Below are positions 44,385 to 53,824 of a DNA stretch of 64,000 bases, in pieces. Source of the stretch: an uncultured Burkholderiales bacterium (GTDB taxonomy: Bacteria > Pseudomonadota > Gammaproteobacteria > Burkholderiales > Burkholderiaceae_C); contig CAILCI010000058.1 of NCBI GenBank assembly GCA_903832625.1, positions 1 through 64,000 on the forward strand, read 5' to 3'. Position numbers and translations under genes: made by a program. Under the pieces are notes generated by a model. The model did no database searches. It saw only the letters and a program-made list of their open reading frames with translations, and was not told where the DNA came from. Within the stretch, counting starts at the first letter, position 1, and each line of letters opens with the position of its first letter.

Positions 44385-45703
44385 GGCTGGAACAGCAAAG
44401 CCGTTGCCTGTAAATTAGACGTAAACCACGGGTGAAAATAACTCGCCCGGGTTGCGTCTTGTTGATAAAAAGCCTCGCCATGACAGACCTCTGGCGCGTC
44501 GGCTCGGGCGGTTCGTGTGAGCACGGGCATGTCCGTTTCAATGCGCGAGTAATGAAATGTATGGCCTCGCAAGGTCTGACCTTGTAGCGTCAAGGCATGT
44601 GGCCCCAGCGCTGCAAGTTTGTTTTGCATCACCACTTGGCCGCGCAACAGGCCCCACATTTCAAAACTGCTGCCATCTTTGAGGGTGAGGCGCTCAAACA
44701 GCGCCATCATGCCGCCGCACTCTGCCCAAATGGCGCGGTTTTGTTGTGCATGATGCAACAGGCTTTGCTTTAGGCGGGTGTTGCTTGCCAAGACCTGCGC
44801 ATGCAATTCAGGGTAGCCGCCCGGCAACCACACGGCGTCACACTCAGGCAAGGCGTCGCCGGCGAGTGGTGAGAAAAAAGTGAGTCTCGCGCCCAAGCTT
44901 TGCAGCGCGTCCAAGTTGGCGGGGTAGACAAAGCAAAAAGCGGCGTCACGCGCGACAGCAATGGTTTTTCCACCCAACAGCGCGGGTGCAGCTTCAGTGG
45001 GTTCGGGCGGTTCAAAGCGCACGGACCACGCTTGAAAATCAGACAAGTCCATTTGCCCTAGGCGCGTGGCTTGCAGCGCATCGGCAGCGGCGTCTAGCCG
45101 TTGCAGGGCGTCGGGTAATTCGGCCGCGACGGTGAGGCCAAGGTGGCGTTCAGGCAGTTTGAGTGCATCGTTGCGCGCCAGTGCGCCCCACCACGAGGCC
45201 TTGTCTTGAATGACGTCTTGCAGCATTTGCGCGTGCCTGTCACTGGCCACGCGGTTGGCGAGTACGCCCGCCCATGGCAACTCGGGGCGATAGTGCTTCA
45301 AACCAAAAGCCAGAGCGCCAAATGTGCCGGCCATGGCGCTGGCGTCAATGACCGTCAGCACAGGAATATTGAATTTTTGGGCCAAATCAGCTGCGCTGGG
45401 CTGGCCGTCAAACAAACCCATCACGCCTTCGATGAGGATGAGGTCTGAGCACTGTGCCGCTTGGTACAAACGACGCGCAATGTCAGCCTCAGCCGTGATC
45501 CATAAATCTAACTGATGCACGCTGCGACCGCTGGCAAGTTCATGCCAAAACGGATCCAAAAAATCGGGCCCGCACTTGAACACGCTCACCCTGAGACCTC
45601 GGCGCGTCAGCAAACGCGCCCAAGCCGAAGTGACCGTGGTTTTTCCCTGCCCCGATGCAGGGGCAGAAATCAACACAGCGGGGCAAGAAATGGGCAGTTG
45701 CAT
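44381..45703 (-). CDS. cobB: Cobyrinate a,c-diamide synthase
   Basis: CobB/CbiA (about 440 residues) amidates cobyrinic acid. N-terminal P-loop 'VLISAPASGQGKTTVTSAWARLLTRRGLRV', 'IEGVMGLFDG', and C-terminal amidotransferase 'IWAECGGMMALFERL' are visible. The start 'MQLPISCPAVL' is favoured; the ORF-track extension overlaps the btuB stop. No clear ribosome site is present, so reinitiation after btuB is possible. Confidence 0.93.
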   Translation of the reverse strand: MQLPISCPAVLISAPASGQGKTTVTSAWARLLTRRGLRVSVFKCGPDFLDPFWHELASGRSVHQLDLWITAEADIARRLYQAAQCSDLILIEGVMGLFDGQPSAADLAQKFNIPVLTVIDASAMAGTFGALAFGLKHYRPELPWAGVLANRVASDRHAQMLQDVIQDKASWWGALARNDALKLPERHLGLTVAAELPDALQRLDAAADALQATRLGQMDLSDFQAWSVRFEPPEPTEAAPALLGGKTIAVARDAAFCFVYPANLDALQSLGARLTFFSPLAGDALPECDAVWLPGGYPELHAQVLASNTRLKQSLLHHAQQNRAIWAECGGMMALFERLTLKDGSSFEMWGLLRGQVVMQNKLAALGPHALTLQGQTLRGHTFHYSRIETDMPVLTRTARADAPEVCHGEAFYQQDATRASYFHPWFTSNLQATALLFQP

Positions 45704-45723
45704 CGCTTGGATTATTGATGCTT

Positions 45724-47565
45724 TTACAGCGGCGCCCAACGCAAGCCCACAAACACATTGCGCCCTGCGGTGTTGTAATTGTTGGCGAGTTGGTAAGCGC
45801 GGTCGCCCAAGTTGTTCACGCGCACCAGCACGCTGTAGTCTTTGTTGAGAGGGCGTGTGCCAAACAGGTTGACCAAGCCGTAGCCACCCAAACGCGTGGT
45901 GTTGCTGGCATTGTCAAAGCGCTGACCAGAGATTTGCACCTCCGAGCCTAAATTCCAAGCGCCCACTGGCGCCGAGATGGCCAATGTGCCGTAATGGTTG
46001 GCTCGACGCGCCAAGGTGTTGCCTGTGCCCAAGTCAATGGGTTTCAACCAGTCATAAGAAGCGCTGAGCGTGGCCGCATTGATTTGGGTCGAACCGCTCA
46101 GCGTTGCGCCTTGCAGCAAAGCGCTGGGAGTGCTGGTGTAGCAGCCCCGCGTGCTGCGACAGCCTTTGGCCGAGGCTGAATAGCCAATCAAGTTGTCCAC
46201 CTTGTTGCGATAGACCACCAAGCCCAGCGCATCGCCTTGATGGGCATATTTCAAGCCCAGCTCACGGCTCAAAGAGGATTCGGGCTGCAAGCTTGAAACA
46301 CCATAGCTGCTGAAACGCTGATACAAGGTGGGTGCCCTGAAGGCCGTGCCAGTAGATGCTGTGGCCTGCCATGCGGGCGTGAAGTGATAGGCATAAGCGG
46401 CACTGCCCGTGGTTTTTTGACCGAATTCGCTGTCCACATCGCGGCGTGTGTTGAGTTGTAGTGCATGCTGGTCTTGCTTGACACCATAGCCCAATGCCAC
46501 CGCGTTTTGGGCGCGGTCGTTGTAGCTTGGCTGGGTGGACATGTTGCTCAACGAATCTTCTCGGCGCTCCAGCGCAGCGACGAACGATTGATTGCCCAAG
46601 CTGTACTCGTTTTGCCACAAATAACTTTGCACTTTGGTGTCTGTGCTGTAGGGGCTTGGGGCTGTGTTGTAGTGGTCTTTTCCTGTGCTCACCAGAGCTT
46701 TGGTGCTGAAGTTGTCGCTCCATTGGGCGCGCCAAGACACGCCCATGGTTTCGAGTTTATGGATGCTGTGGTCGTCTGCATAAAACCCGGGGTCGGTTTT
46801 TTGTGTTTTATCGTCATATTGCGCGTCAAGCGAATTGCTCAAAAACGTAGTTTCAATGCGGTGCTGGGCGTTGATTTTGTAGCCCAAACGAATATTGGCT
46901 GCGTCGGATCTGTAGCCATCGCGGTCGGGATTGCCGGGTTGGTTGACGTGAAACCCTGTGCTTTGCTCTTTGGAAAAACCCAAAGAATAATCAAAATTGC
47001 CGTTGGCACCCGACACGCCTGTATTGGCTTGGCGCGTGTTGTAGCTGCCAGCGCCCACGCTGACAAACGGCTTGGCTGCACCCTCGCCTTTGCGGGTGAA
47101 AATTTGAATCACGCCCGCAACAGCGTCTGATCCATAGATCGCAGCCGCTGGGCCTCGGAGCACTTCGATGTGGTCAATTTGTGCCAAAGGAATGGCCTGC
47201 CATGTCGCGCCTCCGGTGGATTGGCTGTCAATGCGCACACCGTCCACAAACACAGCCGTGTGTTGCGTGTTGGAGCCACGAACAAACACAGAAGTCGACG
47301 TGCCAGGCCCGCCGTTGCCCGAGATTTGCAAACCCGGCACGCGGCTGAGCACATCGGCAACGCTCCCCGCGCCGCTGCGCTCAATGTGAGCGCGGTCAAT
47401 CAAGCTGACATCGGCCAGCACGTCCTTGAGCGATTGCTCAGTGCGCGTGGCGGTGACAACGATGTCGCTGTGTGAACTGGTGGCGGATTGTGCGTGAGCG
47501 GAAAAAACGGCGCCCATCAGCGCACCCAACAAGCTCAGCTGAAGAGCATTCGAAGAAAAAGTCAT
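45724..47565 (-). CDS. btuB: TonB-dependent vitamin B12 receptor
   Basis: This 613-residue outer-membrane receptor has signal peptide 'LSLLGALMGAVFSAHAQ', TonB box 'SDIVVTATRTEQ', plug domain 'VPGLQISGNGGPGTSTSVFVRGSNTQHTAVFVDGVRIDSQSTGG...IEVLRGPAAAIYGSDAVAGVIQIFT', and a beta-barrel ending in 'NVFVGLRWAPL'. BtuB is assigned from plug features and its place at the head of the cobalamin genes, with a possible riboswitch upstream. Confidence 0.9.
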   Translation of the reverse strand: MTFSSNALQLSLLGALMGAVFSAHAQSATSSHSDIVVTATRTEQSLKDVLADVSLIDRAHIERSGAGSVADVLSRVPGLQISGNGGPGTSTSVFVRGSNTQHTAVFVDGVRIDSQSTGGATWQAIPLAQIDHIEVLRGPAAAIYGSDAVAGVIQIFTRKGEGAAKPFVSVGAGSYNTRQANTGVSGANGNFDYSLGFSKEQSTGFHVNQPGNPDRDGYRSDAANIRLGYKINAQHRIETTFLSNSLDAQYDDKTQKTDPGFYADDHSIHKLETMGVSWRAQWSDNFSTKALVSTGKDHYNTAPSPYSTDTKVQSYLWQNEYSLGNQSFVAALERREDSLSNMSTQPSYNDRAQNAVALGYGVKQDQHALQLNTRRDVDSEFGQKTTGSAAYAYHFTPAWQATASTGTAFRAPTLYQRFSSYGVSSLQPESSLSRELGLKYAHQGDALGLVVYRNKVDNLIGYSASAKGCRSTRGCYTSTPSALLQGATLSGSTQINAATLSASYDWLKPIDLGTGNTLARRANHYGTLAISAPVGAWNLGSEVQISGQRFDNASNTTRLGGYGLVNLFGTRPLNKDYSVLVRVNNLGDRAYQLANNYNTAGRNVFVGLRWAPL

Positions 47566-47588
47566 GGATCAATAAACAATGCAAGAAA

Positions 47589-47731
47589 CCAAGGCTTGCT
47601 TCCCCATTTGCCTTGGCGAATCGCCCGACTCAAAAATCAGGCCCCATGTTGGCGGTCGTTCTGCCTTGAGGGATTGCTTGCAATACTTGCGATGTCACTC
47701 CTCCGAGGCTGTCTACTCAGGGAGTGCCAAC
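47589..47731 (-). ncRNA. Candidate divergent cobalamin riboswitch in btuB leader
   Basis: On the minus strand AGTCGGGCGATTCGCC (47615-47630) matches the B12 box consensus at about 11 of 16 positions. UUGGC (47730-47726) can pair with GCCAA (47617-47613) as a closing stem, enclosing a strong hairpin CACTCC...GGAGTG (47696-47726). CCAAGGC/GCCTTGG (47589-47616) competes with that closing stem. At about 118 enclosed bases it is shorter than usual B12 aptamers and the GCCACTG-like core is degenerate. A downstream B12 receptor supports it; structure and binding are inferred. Confidence 0.4.
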
Positions 47732-47802
47732 AAATCTTATTGTAACTATAAATAGCTAATAAATAATATTTAAGTATTCAATAAAAGACGGATTAAGTGC
47801 AT

Positions 47803-48045
47803 TTAAGCCGTGGATTTTTTGGGGGTCAACATTGAAAGATTGTCTATAACGGCCTCTCGCACCAAATCATGCAGGCCTGCTGTGGTCGGCGTATCCAACT
47901 GGCTGATCAAGGCCTCGCGCATGCGTGGCTCCCAAAACTTGCGGATGTGGTCGGCAATGTCGTGCTTGGCTTCGGCACGGTCGGGCATGCTTTGAAAGAA
48001 GTCGCCAATGCGGTTGGCCATGTGAACGAGGTTTTGAATATCCAT
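47803..48045 (-). CDS. fdsD: Formate dehydrogenase delta subunit
   Basis: FdsD (80 residues) is a small protein found in NAD-dependent molybdenum formate dehydrogenase operons. 'NLVHMANRIGDFFQSMPDRAEAKHDIADHIRKFWEPRMREALISQLD' is diagnostic. It is needed for full enzyme activity in relatives, probably in cofactor handling. Last gene of the operon, 5 bases after fdhD. Confidence 0.93.
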   Translation of the reverse strand: MDIQNLVHMANRIGDFFQSMPDRAEAKHDIADHIRKFWEPRMREALISQLDTPTTAGLHDLVREAVIDNLSMLTPKKSTA

Positions 48046-48050
48046 GAGTT

Positions 48051-48893
48051 TTACCTGAGTGTGGAGGGCTGAACGCCAGCGTCAAAGCGCTCGGCAAAGC
48101 TATAGGCAACCCAGCTGTGCGGGCGCACATAACCCGCCAAAGCCAGGTTGTGTGCCTGCGCGACCTCGACCGCCAAGGCCGTGGGAGCCGAGACAGCGGC
48201 CAGGATGCCTGCGCCAAAGCAAATGGTTTTTTGCACCATCTCAAAACTGGCGCGGCTGGTGATGAACACAAAACCCGTGCGGGCATCCACACCGCTGCGG
48301 GTGAGGTGACCAATGAGTTTGTCCAAGGCGTTGTGACGCCCCACGTCTTCACGCACATGCAAGATCTGCCCCGCCAACGACGCCCACGCAGCGGCATGGG
48401 TGGCGCCAGTGAGTTGCTGCATGGGCTGCCAATCGCGCAAGTGTTGTTCAGCGCTGTGAATGGCTTGTGCCGATACGTTCACGCTGGTTACGGGTTGTAA
48501 GTCGCGTTGTACTTGGTTCAAACTGTCTGTGCCGCACAAACCGCAGCCTGTGCGTCCGGCCAATGTGCGGCGGCGTTCTTTGAGCCGCCATTCGCAAGCG
48601 GCGGCCACGTCCAAGCGCAACTCAATGCCTTGCGCGACGTCGATTTGCTCCACACCGTACAACTCTTGCGGCGAAGCCAGCAAACCTTCGGTCAAGCCAA
48701 AGCCCAGGGCAAAGTCGTGCAAGTCGGTGGGGCTGGCCATCATCACCGCATGAGAAATGCCGTTGAACACCAAGGCCACAGGCACTTCTTGCGCCACACA
48801 GTCCGCGCGCGTCTGCACCGCTCCAGCCTTGTGGGTGCTGACCATCAGTTCAGACACACCCAAGGGCAAGACTTCGGCGCTGCGGTTCATCAT
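48051..48893 (-). CDS. fdhD: Formate dehydrogenase accessory sulfurtransferase FdhD
   Basis: About 280 residues. FdhD passes sulfur to the molybdenum cofactor of formate dehydrogenase. The conserved cysteine motif is present in 'LAGRTGCGLCGTDSLNQ'; 'EVPVALVFNGISHAVMMASPTDLHDFALGFGLTEGLL' and 'VREDVGRHNALDKLIGHL' are family hallmarks. ATG at 48893 overlaps the fdsA stop as ATGATGA, so one of two adjacent ATG codons is used. Confidence 0.95.
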   Translation of the reverse strand: MMNRSAEVLPLGVSELMVSTHKAGAVQTRADCVAQEVPVALVFNGISHAVMMASPTDLHDFALGFGLTEGLLASPQELYGVEQIDVAQGIELRLDVAAACEWRLKERRRTLAGRTGCGLCGTDSLNQVQRDLQPVTSVNVSAQAIHSAEQHLRDWQPMQQLTGATHAAAWASLAGQILHVREDVGRHNALDKLIGHLTRSGVDARTGFVFITSRASFEMVQKTICFGAGILAAVSAPTALAVEVAQAHNLALAGYVRPHSWVAYSFAERFDAGVQPSTLR

Positions 48894-51772
48894 TTGCCCA
48901 TGACCTCGGCGTGTTGGGCTTGCGCGTTGGGCAACAAGTCGATTTGCTTTTTGCTGAACTTGACATAGCGGCTTTGCCACTCAGACGGCTGGCTGACCGC
49001 CACCACTTGCACCGCCGTGACTTTGTATTCAGGGCAATTGGTCGCCCAGTCAGAGCTGTCGGTGGTGATGACGTTGGCACCCGACTCCGGAAAGTGGAAG
49101 GTGGTGTAGACCACGCCCGGCTGCATCCGCTCGCTGACCTCGGCACGCAAGACGGTGCGTCCGGCGCGGCTTTCAATGCCCACCCAATCTTTGTCTTGGA
49201 TGCCGCGCTCTTGCGCGTCGTGGGGGTGAATCTCCAAAATGTCTTCGCTGTGCCACAAATTGTTGGCGGTGCGTCGGGTTTGCGCACCCACGTTGTATTG
49301 CGACAAGATGCGCCCTGTGGTGAGCAGCAGCGGGAATTTTTGCGTCACCTTCTCATCGCTGGCGATGTATTGGGTGTTGAAGAACTTGCCCTTGCCGCGC
49401 ACAAACTTGTCGATGTGCATGATGGGCGTGCCGGCCTCTTCGGTGTGTTCGTTACACGGCCATTGCACGCTGCCCAAGCGCTCAATCTTCTCGTAGCTCA
49501 CGCCTCTGAAGCTGGGCGTCAAATCGGCAATTTCTTGCATGATTTGCTCGGGATGGTCGTAGTGCATGTCGTAGCCCAGCGCTTGGGCAAACTTGACGGT
49601 GACTTCCCAATCGGCCAAACCTGCCAGAGGTGGCATGGCTTGGGTCACGCGCGAAATGCGGCGCTCGGCGTTGGTGAAGGTACCGTCTTTTTCCAAGAAC
49701 GAGCTTCCGGGCAAGAACACATGGGCGAACTTGGCGGTTTCGTTCAAGAAAATGTCTTGCACCACGATGCACTCCATGGCCGACAAAGCGGCTTCGACGT
49801 GCTGGGTGTCGGGGTCGGATTGGACAATGTCTTCGCCTTGGCAATACAAGGCTTTGAAGCTGCCGTCCAGTGCAGCCTCAAACATATTGGGAATGCGCAA
49901 GCCCGGCTCGGGGCTGAGGGTCACGCCCCAAGCGCCTTCAAACAAGCTTCGTGTGGTGGTGTCTGAAATGTGGCGGTAGCCCGGCAACTCGTGCGGAAAG
50001 CTGCCCATGTCGCAACTGCCCTGCACATTGTTTTGACCGCGCAAGGGGTTGATGCCCACGCCTTCGCGTCCCACCATGCCGCAAGCCATGGCCAAGTTGG
50101 CAATGCCCAGCACCATGGTGGAACCTTGTGCATGTTCGGTCACGCCCAAGCCGTAGTAAATGGCGGAGTTGGGGCCGCTGGCAAACAGCCTTGCAGCGCC
50201 GCGCACCAACTCGGCTGACACACCGGTCACGGCCTCAAAAGCTTCGGGCGAGTTTTCGGGTTTGGCAACAAAATCGCGCCAAGCTTGGAAGCTCTTGTCA
50301 TCGCAACGCTCTTTGACATAGTCCTCGGCCAGCAAGCCTTCGGTGGCCACGACATGCGCCAAGGCGGTGATCATGGCGACGTTGGTGCCCGGCTTCAAGG
50401 CCAAGTGGTAGTCGGCTTTGACGTGCACGCCGTTGACCAAATCGATCTTGCGTGGGTCAATCACAATCAAGCGCGCACCTTGGCGAAGGCGGCGTTTCAT
50501 GCGCGAAGCAAACACGGGATGCGCGTCGCTGGGGTTGGCACCAATGACCATGATCACGTCGGCATGTTTGACCGACTTGAAGGTTTGCGTTCCGGCGGAC
50601 GTGCCCAAGGTTTGTCCCAAACCATAGCCCGTGGGCGAGTGGCAGACGCGGGCGCAGGTGTCCACGTTGTTGGTGCCAAAAGCGGCACGCACCAGTTTTT
50701 GCACCAGATAGGTTTCTTCGTTGGTGCAGCGCGATGAGGTGATGCCGCCGACCGAATCTTTGCCGTGTTTGGCTTGAATGCTTTGAATGCGAGTCGCGGC
50801 GTAGGTCAGCGCCTCGTCCCAACTCACCACTTTCCACGGATCGCTGATGTTGTCGCGAATCATGGGCGTGGTGATGCGGTCTTGGTGGGTGGCGTAACCC
50901 CACGCGAAACGGCCTTTCACGCACGAATGGCCTTCGTTGGCTTTGCCGTCTTTCCACGGCACCATGCGCACCACGGTGTTGCCTTTCATCTCGGCTTTGA
51001 AGCCGCAACCCACGCCGCAATAGGCGCAGGTGGTGATCAGGCTGTGCTCGGGCTGACCCAATTCGATGATGGATTTTTCTTGCAACGTGGCGGTGGGGCA
51101 GGCTTGCACGCACGCGCCGCAAGAGACGCAATCGCTCTCCATGAAAGGCTGGTCTTGCCCTGCGGAGACGCGGCTTTCAAAACCACGGCCTGAAATGGTC
51201 AAGGCAAACGTGCCTTGGGTTTCTTCGCAGGCACGCACGCAACGGTTGCAGACAATGCATTTGCTAGGGTCGTAGGTGAAATATGGGTTGGATTCGTCTT
51301 TGGGTAAATCGCAGTGGTGTGCACCGGCTTGTTCGCCCACGCCATAGCGCACATTGCGCAAACCGACGACGCCAGCTTGGGTTTGCAATTCGCAATCGCC
51401 GTTGGCGCTGCAGGTGAGGCAGTCCAACGGATGGTCGCTGATGTAGAGCTCCATCACGCCTTTGCGCAGGTCTTGCAACTTGGCAGTTTGGGTGTGAACC
51501 ACCATGCCCGCTTCGGCGGGTGTGGTGCAGGAGGCAGGCGTACCTTTGCGGCCATCGATTTCGACCAAACACAGGCGGCAAGAGCCAAATGGCTCCAAGC
51601 TGTCGGTGGCGCACAGCTTGGGCACTTGAATGCCAGCGTCCACCGCTGCACGCATGAGTGAGGTGCCTTTGGGCACGGTCACAGCGTAGCCGTCGATGGT
51701 CAGGCTCACTTGCTCGGTGGATTCACGCTCGGGCGTGCCGTAGTCAATGTCTTGTTTCACGGTGTGCAACAT
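48890..51772 (-). CDS. fdsA: NAD-dependent formate dehydrogenase alpha subunit
   Basis: FdsA (960 residues) is the catalytic molybdopterin subunit. In order: N-terminal [2Fe-2S] 'CATDSLEPFGSCRLCLVEIDG', a His/Cys cluster 'SDHPLDCLTCSANGDCELQ', two ferredoxin-type [4Fe-4S] sites 'CIVCNRCVRACE' and 'CVSCGACVQACP', and the Mo-domain [4Fe-4S] 'CAYCGVGCGF'. Active-site Cys in 'CARVCHSPTGYG' shows the Cys, not selenocysteine, form. It oxidises formate to CO2 with electrons passing to FdsB. The stop overlaps fdhD. Confidence 0.96.
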   Translation of the reverse strand: MLHTVKQDIDYGTPERESTEQVSLTIDGYAVTVPKGTSLMRAAVDAGIQVPKLCATDSLEPFGSCRLCLVEIDGRKGTPASCTTPAEAGMVVHTQTAKLQDLRKGVMELYISDHPLDCLTCSANGDCELQTQAGVVGLRNVRYGVGEQAGAHHCDLPKDESNPYFTYDPSKCIVCNRCVRACEETQGTFALTISGRGFESRVSAGQDQPFMESDCVSCGACVQACPTATLQEKSIIELGQPEHSLITTCAYCGVGCGFKAEMKGNTVVRMVPWKDGKANEGHSCVKGRFAWGYATHQDRITTPMIRDNISDPWKVVSWDEALTYAATRIQSIQAKHGKDSVGGITSSRCTNEETYLVQKLVRAAFGTNNVDTCARVCHSPTGYGLGQTLGTSAGTQTFKSVKHADVIMVIGANPSDAHPVFASRMKRRLRQGARLIVIDPRKIDLVNGVHVKADYHLALKPGTNVAMITALAHVVATEGLLAEDYVKERCDDKSFQAWRDFVAKPENSPEAFEAVTGVSAELVRGAARLFASGPNSAIYYGLGVTEHAQGSTMVLGIANLAMACGMVGREGVGINPLRGQNNVQGSCDMGSFPHELPGYRHISDTTTRSLFEGAWGVTLSPEPGLRIPNMFEAALDGSFKALYCQGEDIVQSDPDTQHVEAALSAMECIVVQDIFLNETAKFAHVFLPGSSFLEKDGTFTNAERRISRVTQAMPPLAGLADWEVTVKFAQALGYDMHYDHPEQIMQEIADLTPSFRGVSYEKIERLGSVQWPCNEHTEEAGTPIMHIDKFVRGKGKFFNTQYIASDEKVTQKFPLLLTTGRILSQYNVGAQTRRTANNLWHSEDILEIHPHDAQERGIQDKDWVGIESRAGRTVLRAEVSERMQPGVVYTTFHFPESGANVITTDSSDWATNCPEYKVTAVQVVAVSQPSEWQSRYVKFSKKQIDLLPNAQAQHAEVMGK

Positions 51773-51781
51773 GGGGTGTCC

Positions 51782-53344
51782 TTAAGCTTTTTCGGTTTCG
51801 CGCACGTCAAGGCCGAAATCTTCGGGGTAATGGTTGAGCGCCGACAAGACGGGATAAGGCGTCATGCCGCCCATCGCGCACAAGCTGCCCGCCAACATGG
51901 TGTTGCACAAATCGCGCAACAACACAACTTGCTGTTCTTTGTTTTGGTTGTGGGTGATGCGGTCAATCACCTCCACGCCCCGCGTGGAACCAATGCGGCA
52001 CGGTGTGCATTTGCCGCAGCTCTCTAGCGCGCAAAACTCCATGGCGTAGCGCGCGAGTTGGGCCATGTTGGCGCTGTCGTCGTGCACCACAATGCCGCCG
52101 TGTCCGACCACAGCACCGACGGCGGCGTAGGCTTCATAGTCCAGCGGAATATCCCATTGCGATTCAGGCACATAGGCGCCCAATGGTCCGCCCACTTGCA
52201 CCGCTTTGATGGGGCGGCCACTGCGGCTGCCACCGCCAAAATCAAACAACAATTCGCGCAGGCTCAGTCCAAAGGCTTTTTCGACCAATCCGCCGTGCTT
52301 GATATTGCCCGCCAATTGGAACGGCAAGGTGCCGTGCGAACGGCCAACGCCGTAGTCGCGGTAAAACGCTGCGCCCTTGCTCAAAATAATGGGCACAGAC
52401 GCCAAGGTGATGACGTTGTTGATGACCGTGGGCAAACCAAACAAGCCTTCCAGCGCTGGCAGCGGTGGCTTGGCGCGCACAATGCCGCGCTTGCCTTCGA
52501 TGCTCTCCAACATGGCGGTTTCTTCGCCGCAAACATACGCGCCAGCGGCTTTGCGCACTTCCAGCGAAAAATGCTTGCCCGAACCGCAAATATTGTCGCC
52601 CAAAAAGCCCGCTTGCGTGGCCAACACAATGGCTTGACGCATCACGTCGATCGCGTGCGGGTATTCAGAACGGATGTAGATATAGCCTTGGGTCGCGCCC
52701 ACGGCAATGCCTGCAATCGCCATGCCTTCGATCAGCATGAAGGGGTCGCCCTCCATGGTCATGCGGTCAGAATATGTGCCGGAGTCGCCTTCGTCGGCGT
52801 TGCAGACCACGTATTTTTGGGCAGCTTGCGCATGCAGCACCGTGCGCCATTTGATGCCCGCTGGAAACGCCGCGCCGCCTCGACCCCGCAGGCCGGAATC
52901 GGTCACGGTTTGCACAATGGCAGCGCCTTCCAACTGCAACGCGGCACGCAAACCAGCCCAACCGTTGTGCGCTTCGTAGTCGCTCAAAGACAGCGGATCG
53001 GTGATGCCCATGCGGGCAAAGGTCAAGCGTTCTTGCTTGGCCAAGAAAGGAATTTTCTCGGTCAAACCGAGATGCAACGCGTGTGCGCCGCCTTGCAAGA
53101 CGCCTGCGTCGAGCAGCGACGCCACATCTTCGGCTTGCACTGGACCATAGGCCACGCGGCCTTGCGGGGTTTGCACTTCCAGCAAGGGTTCAAGCCAAAA
53201 CATGCCACGCGAGCTGTTGCGCACGATCTCCACCGACAAGCCGCGTTGCGCAATTTCTTGCTGCAAGCGGCTGACGACTTCATCCGCGCCTGCGGCCAAG
53301 GCAGCGCTGTCGCGGGGAACGAAAATTTTGACGGCATTCATCAC
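51782..53344 (-). CDS. fdsB: NAD-dependent formate dehydrogenase beta subunit
   Basis: FdsB (520 residues) is NuoF-like and reduces NAD. The NADH/FMN site 'GLRGRGGAAFPAGIKW' and 'VCNADEGDSGTYSDRMTMEGDP', 'YVCGEETAMLESIEGKRG', and the [4Fe-4S] motif 'SCGKCTPCRIGSTRG' are all present. The N-terminal 120 residues resemble a thioredoxin-like NuoE-type domain. It overlaps fdsG by four bases. Confidence 0.96.
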   Translation of the reverse strand: MMNAVKIFVPRDSAALAAGADEVVSRLQQEIAQRGLSVEIVRNSSRGMFWLEPLLEVQTPQGRVAYGPVQAEDVASLLDAGVLQGGAHALHLGLTEKIPFLAKQERLTFARMGITDPLSLSDYEAHNGWAGLRAALQLEGAAIVQTVTDSGLRGRGGAAFPAGIKWRTVLHAQAAQKYVVCNADEGDSGTYSDRMTMEGDPFMLIEGMAIAGIAVGATQGYIYIRSEYPHAIDVMRQAIVLATQAGFLGDNICGSGKHFSLEVRKAAGAYVCGEETAMLESIEGKRGIVRAKPPLPALEGLFGLPTVINNVITLASVPIILSKGAAFYRDYGVGRSHGTLPFQLAGNIKHGGLVEKAFGLSLRELLFDFGGGSRSGRPIKAVQVGGPLGAYVPESQWDIPLDYEAYAAVGAVVGHGGIVVHDDSANMAQLARYAMEFCALESCGKCTPCRIGSTRGVEVIDRITHNQNKEQQVVLLRDLCNTMLAGSLCAMGGMTPYPVLSALNHYPEDFGLDVRETEKA

Positions 53345-53811
53345 GCGCTCTCCAACTGTTTCAAAAGCGTGGTCAGCTTTTGCGCCGTCACGCGGGCGTG
53401 CAGCTTGTCATCCACCTGCATGGCGGGCGACGAGGCGCACAGTCCCAAGCAATACACCGGCTCCAGCGTCACAGCGCCATTGGCTGTGGTGTGGTGCGAG
53501 GCGCAACCCAAGGTTTTTTCGGCCAAGTCCAGCAAGGCGTCTGCGCCACAGGCTTGACAGGCTTCGGCACGACAAATTTGCACCACATGTCGGCCTGGCG
53601 GCTGGGTTCTGAAAAAGTGGTAGTAAGTGATGACGCCGTGAACTTCGGCACGGGACAAATTCAAACCCTTGGCAATGTCGCTCACTGAGGACTCGGGAAT
53701 AAACCCGAATTGGTCTTGAATCGCGTGCAGCAAAGGCAGCAATGCGCCTTTCATGCTTTGGTGCGACTCAATCAGTGCTTGTATTTTTTGCTTCGGGTCT
53801 GAATTGTTCAT
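53341..53811 (-). CDS. fdsG: NAD-dependent formate dehydrogenase gamma subunit
   Basis: FdsG (156 residues) is NuoE-like with a thioredoxin-fold [2Fe-2S] site: 'GRHVVQICRAEACQACGADALLD' and 'TLEPVYCLGLCASSPAMQVDD'. It forms the electron-transfer part with FdsB. It begins 13 bases after the OFA transporter stop. Confidence 0.95.
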   Translation of the reverse strand: MNNSDPKQKIQALIESHQSMKGALLPLLHAIQDQFGFIPESSVSDIAKGLNLSRAEVHGVITYYHFFRTQPPGRHVVQICRAEACQACGADALLDLAEKTLGCASHHTTANGAVTLEPVYCLGLCASSPAMQVDDKLHARVTAQKLTTLLKQLESA

Positions 53812-53824
53812 ACATCAAGTCTGG

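Noticed and set aside
51115-51260. Possible selenocysteine codon in formate dehydrogenase
   Set aside because: The active-site position is a Cys codon and no in-frame TGA occurs; fdsA is the cysteine form.
52058-53557. 499-residue plus-strand ORF antisense to fdsB
   Set aside because: Low-complexity shadow composition; fdsB on the other strand is complete.
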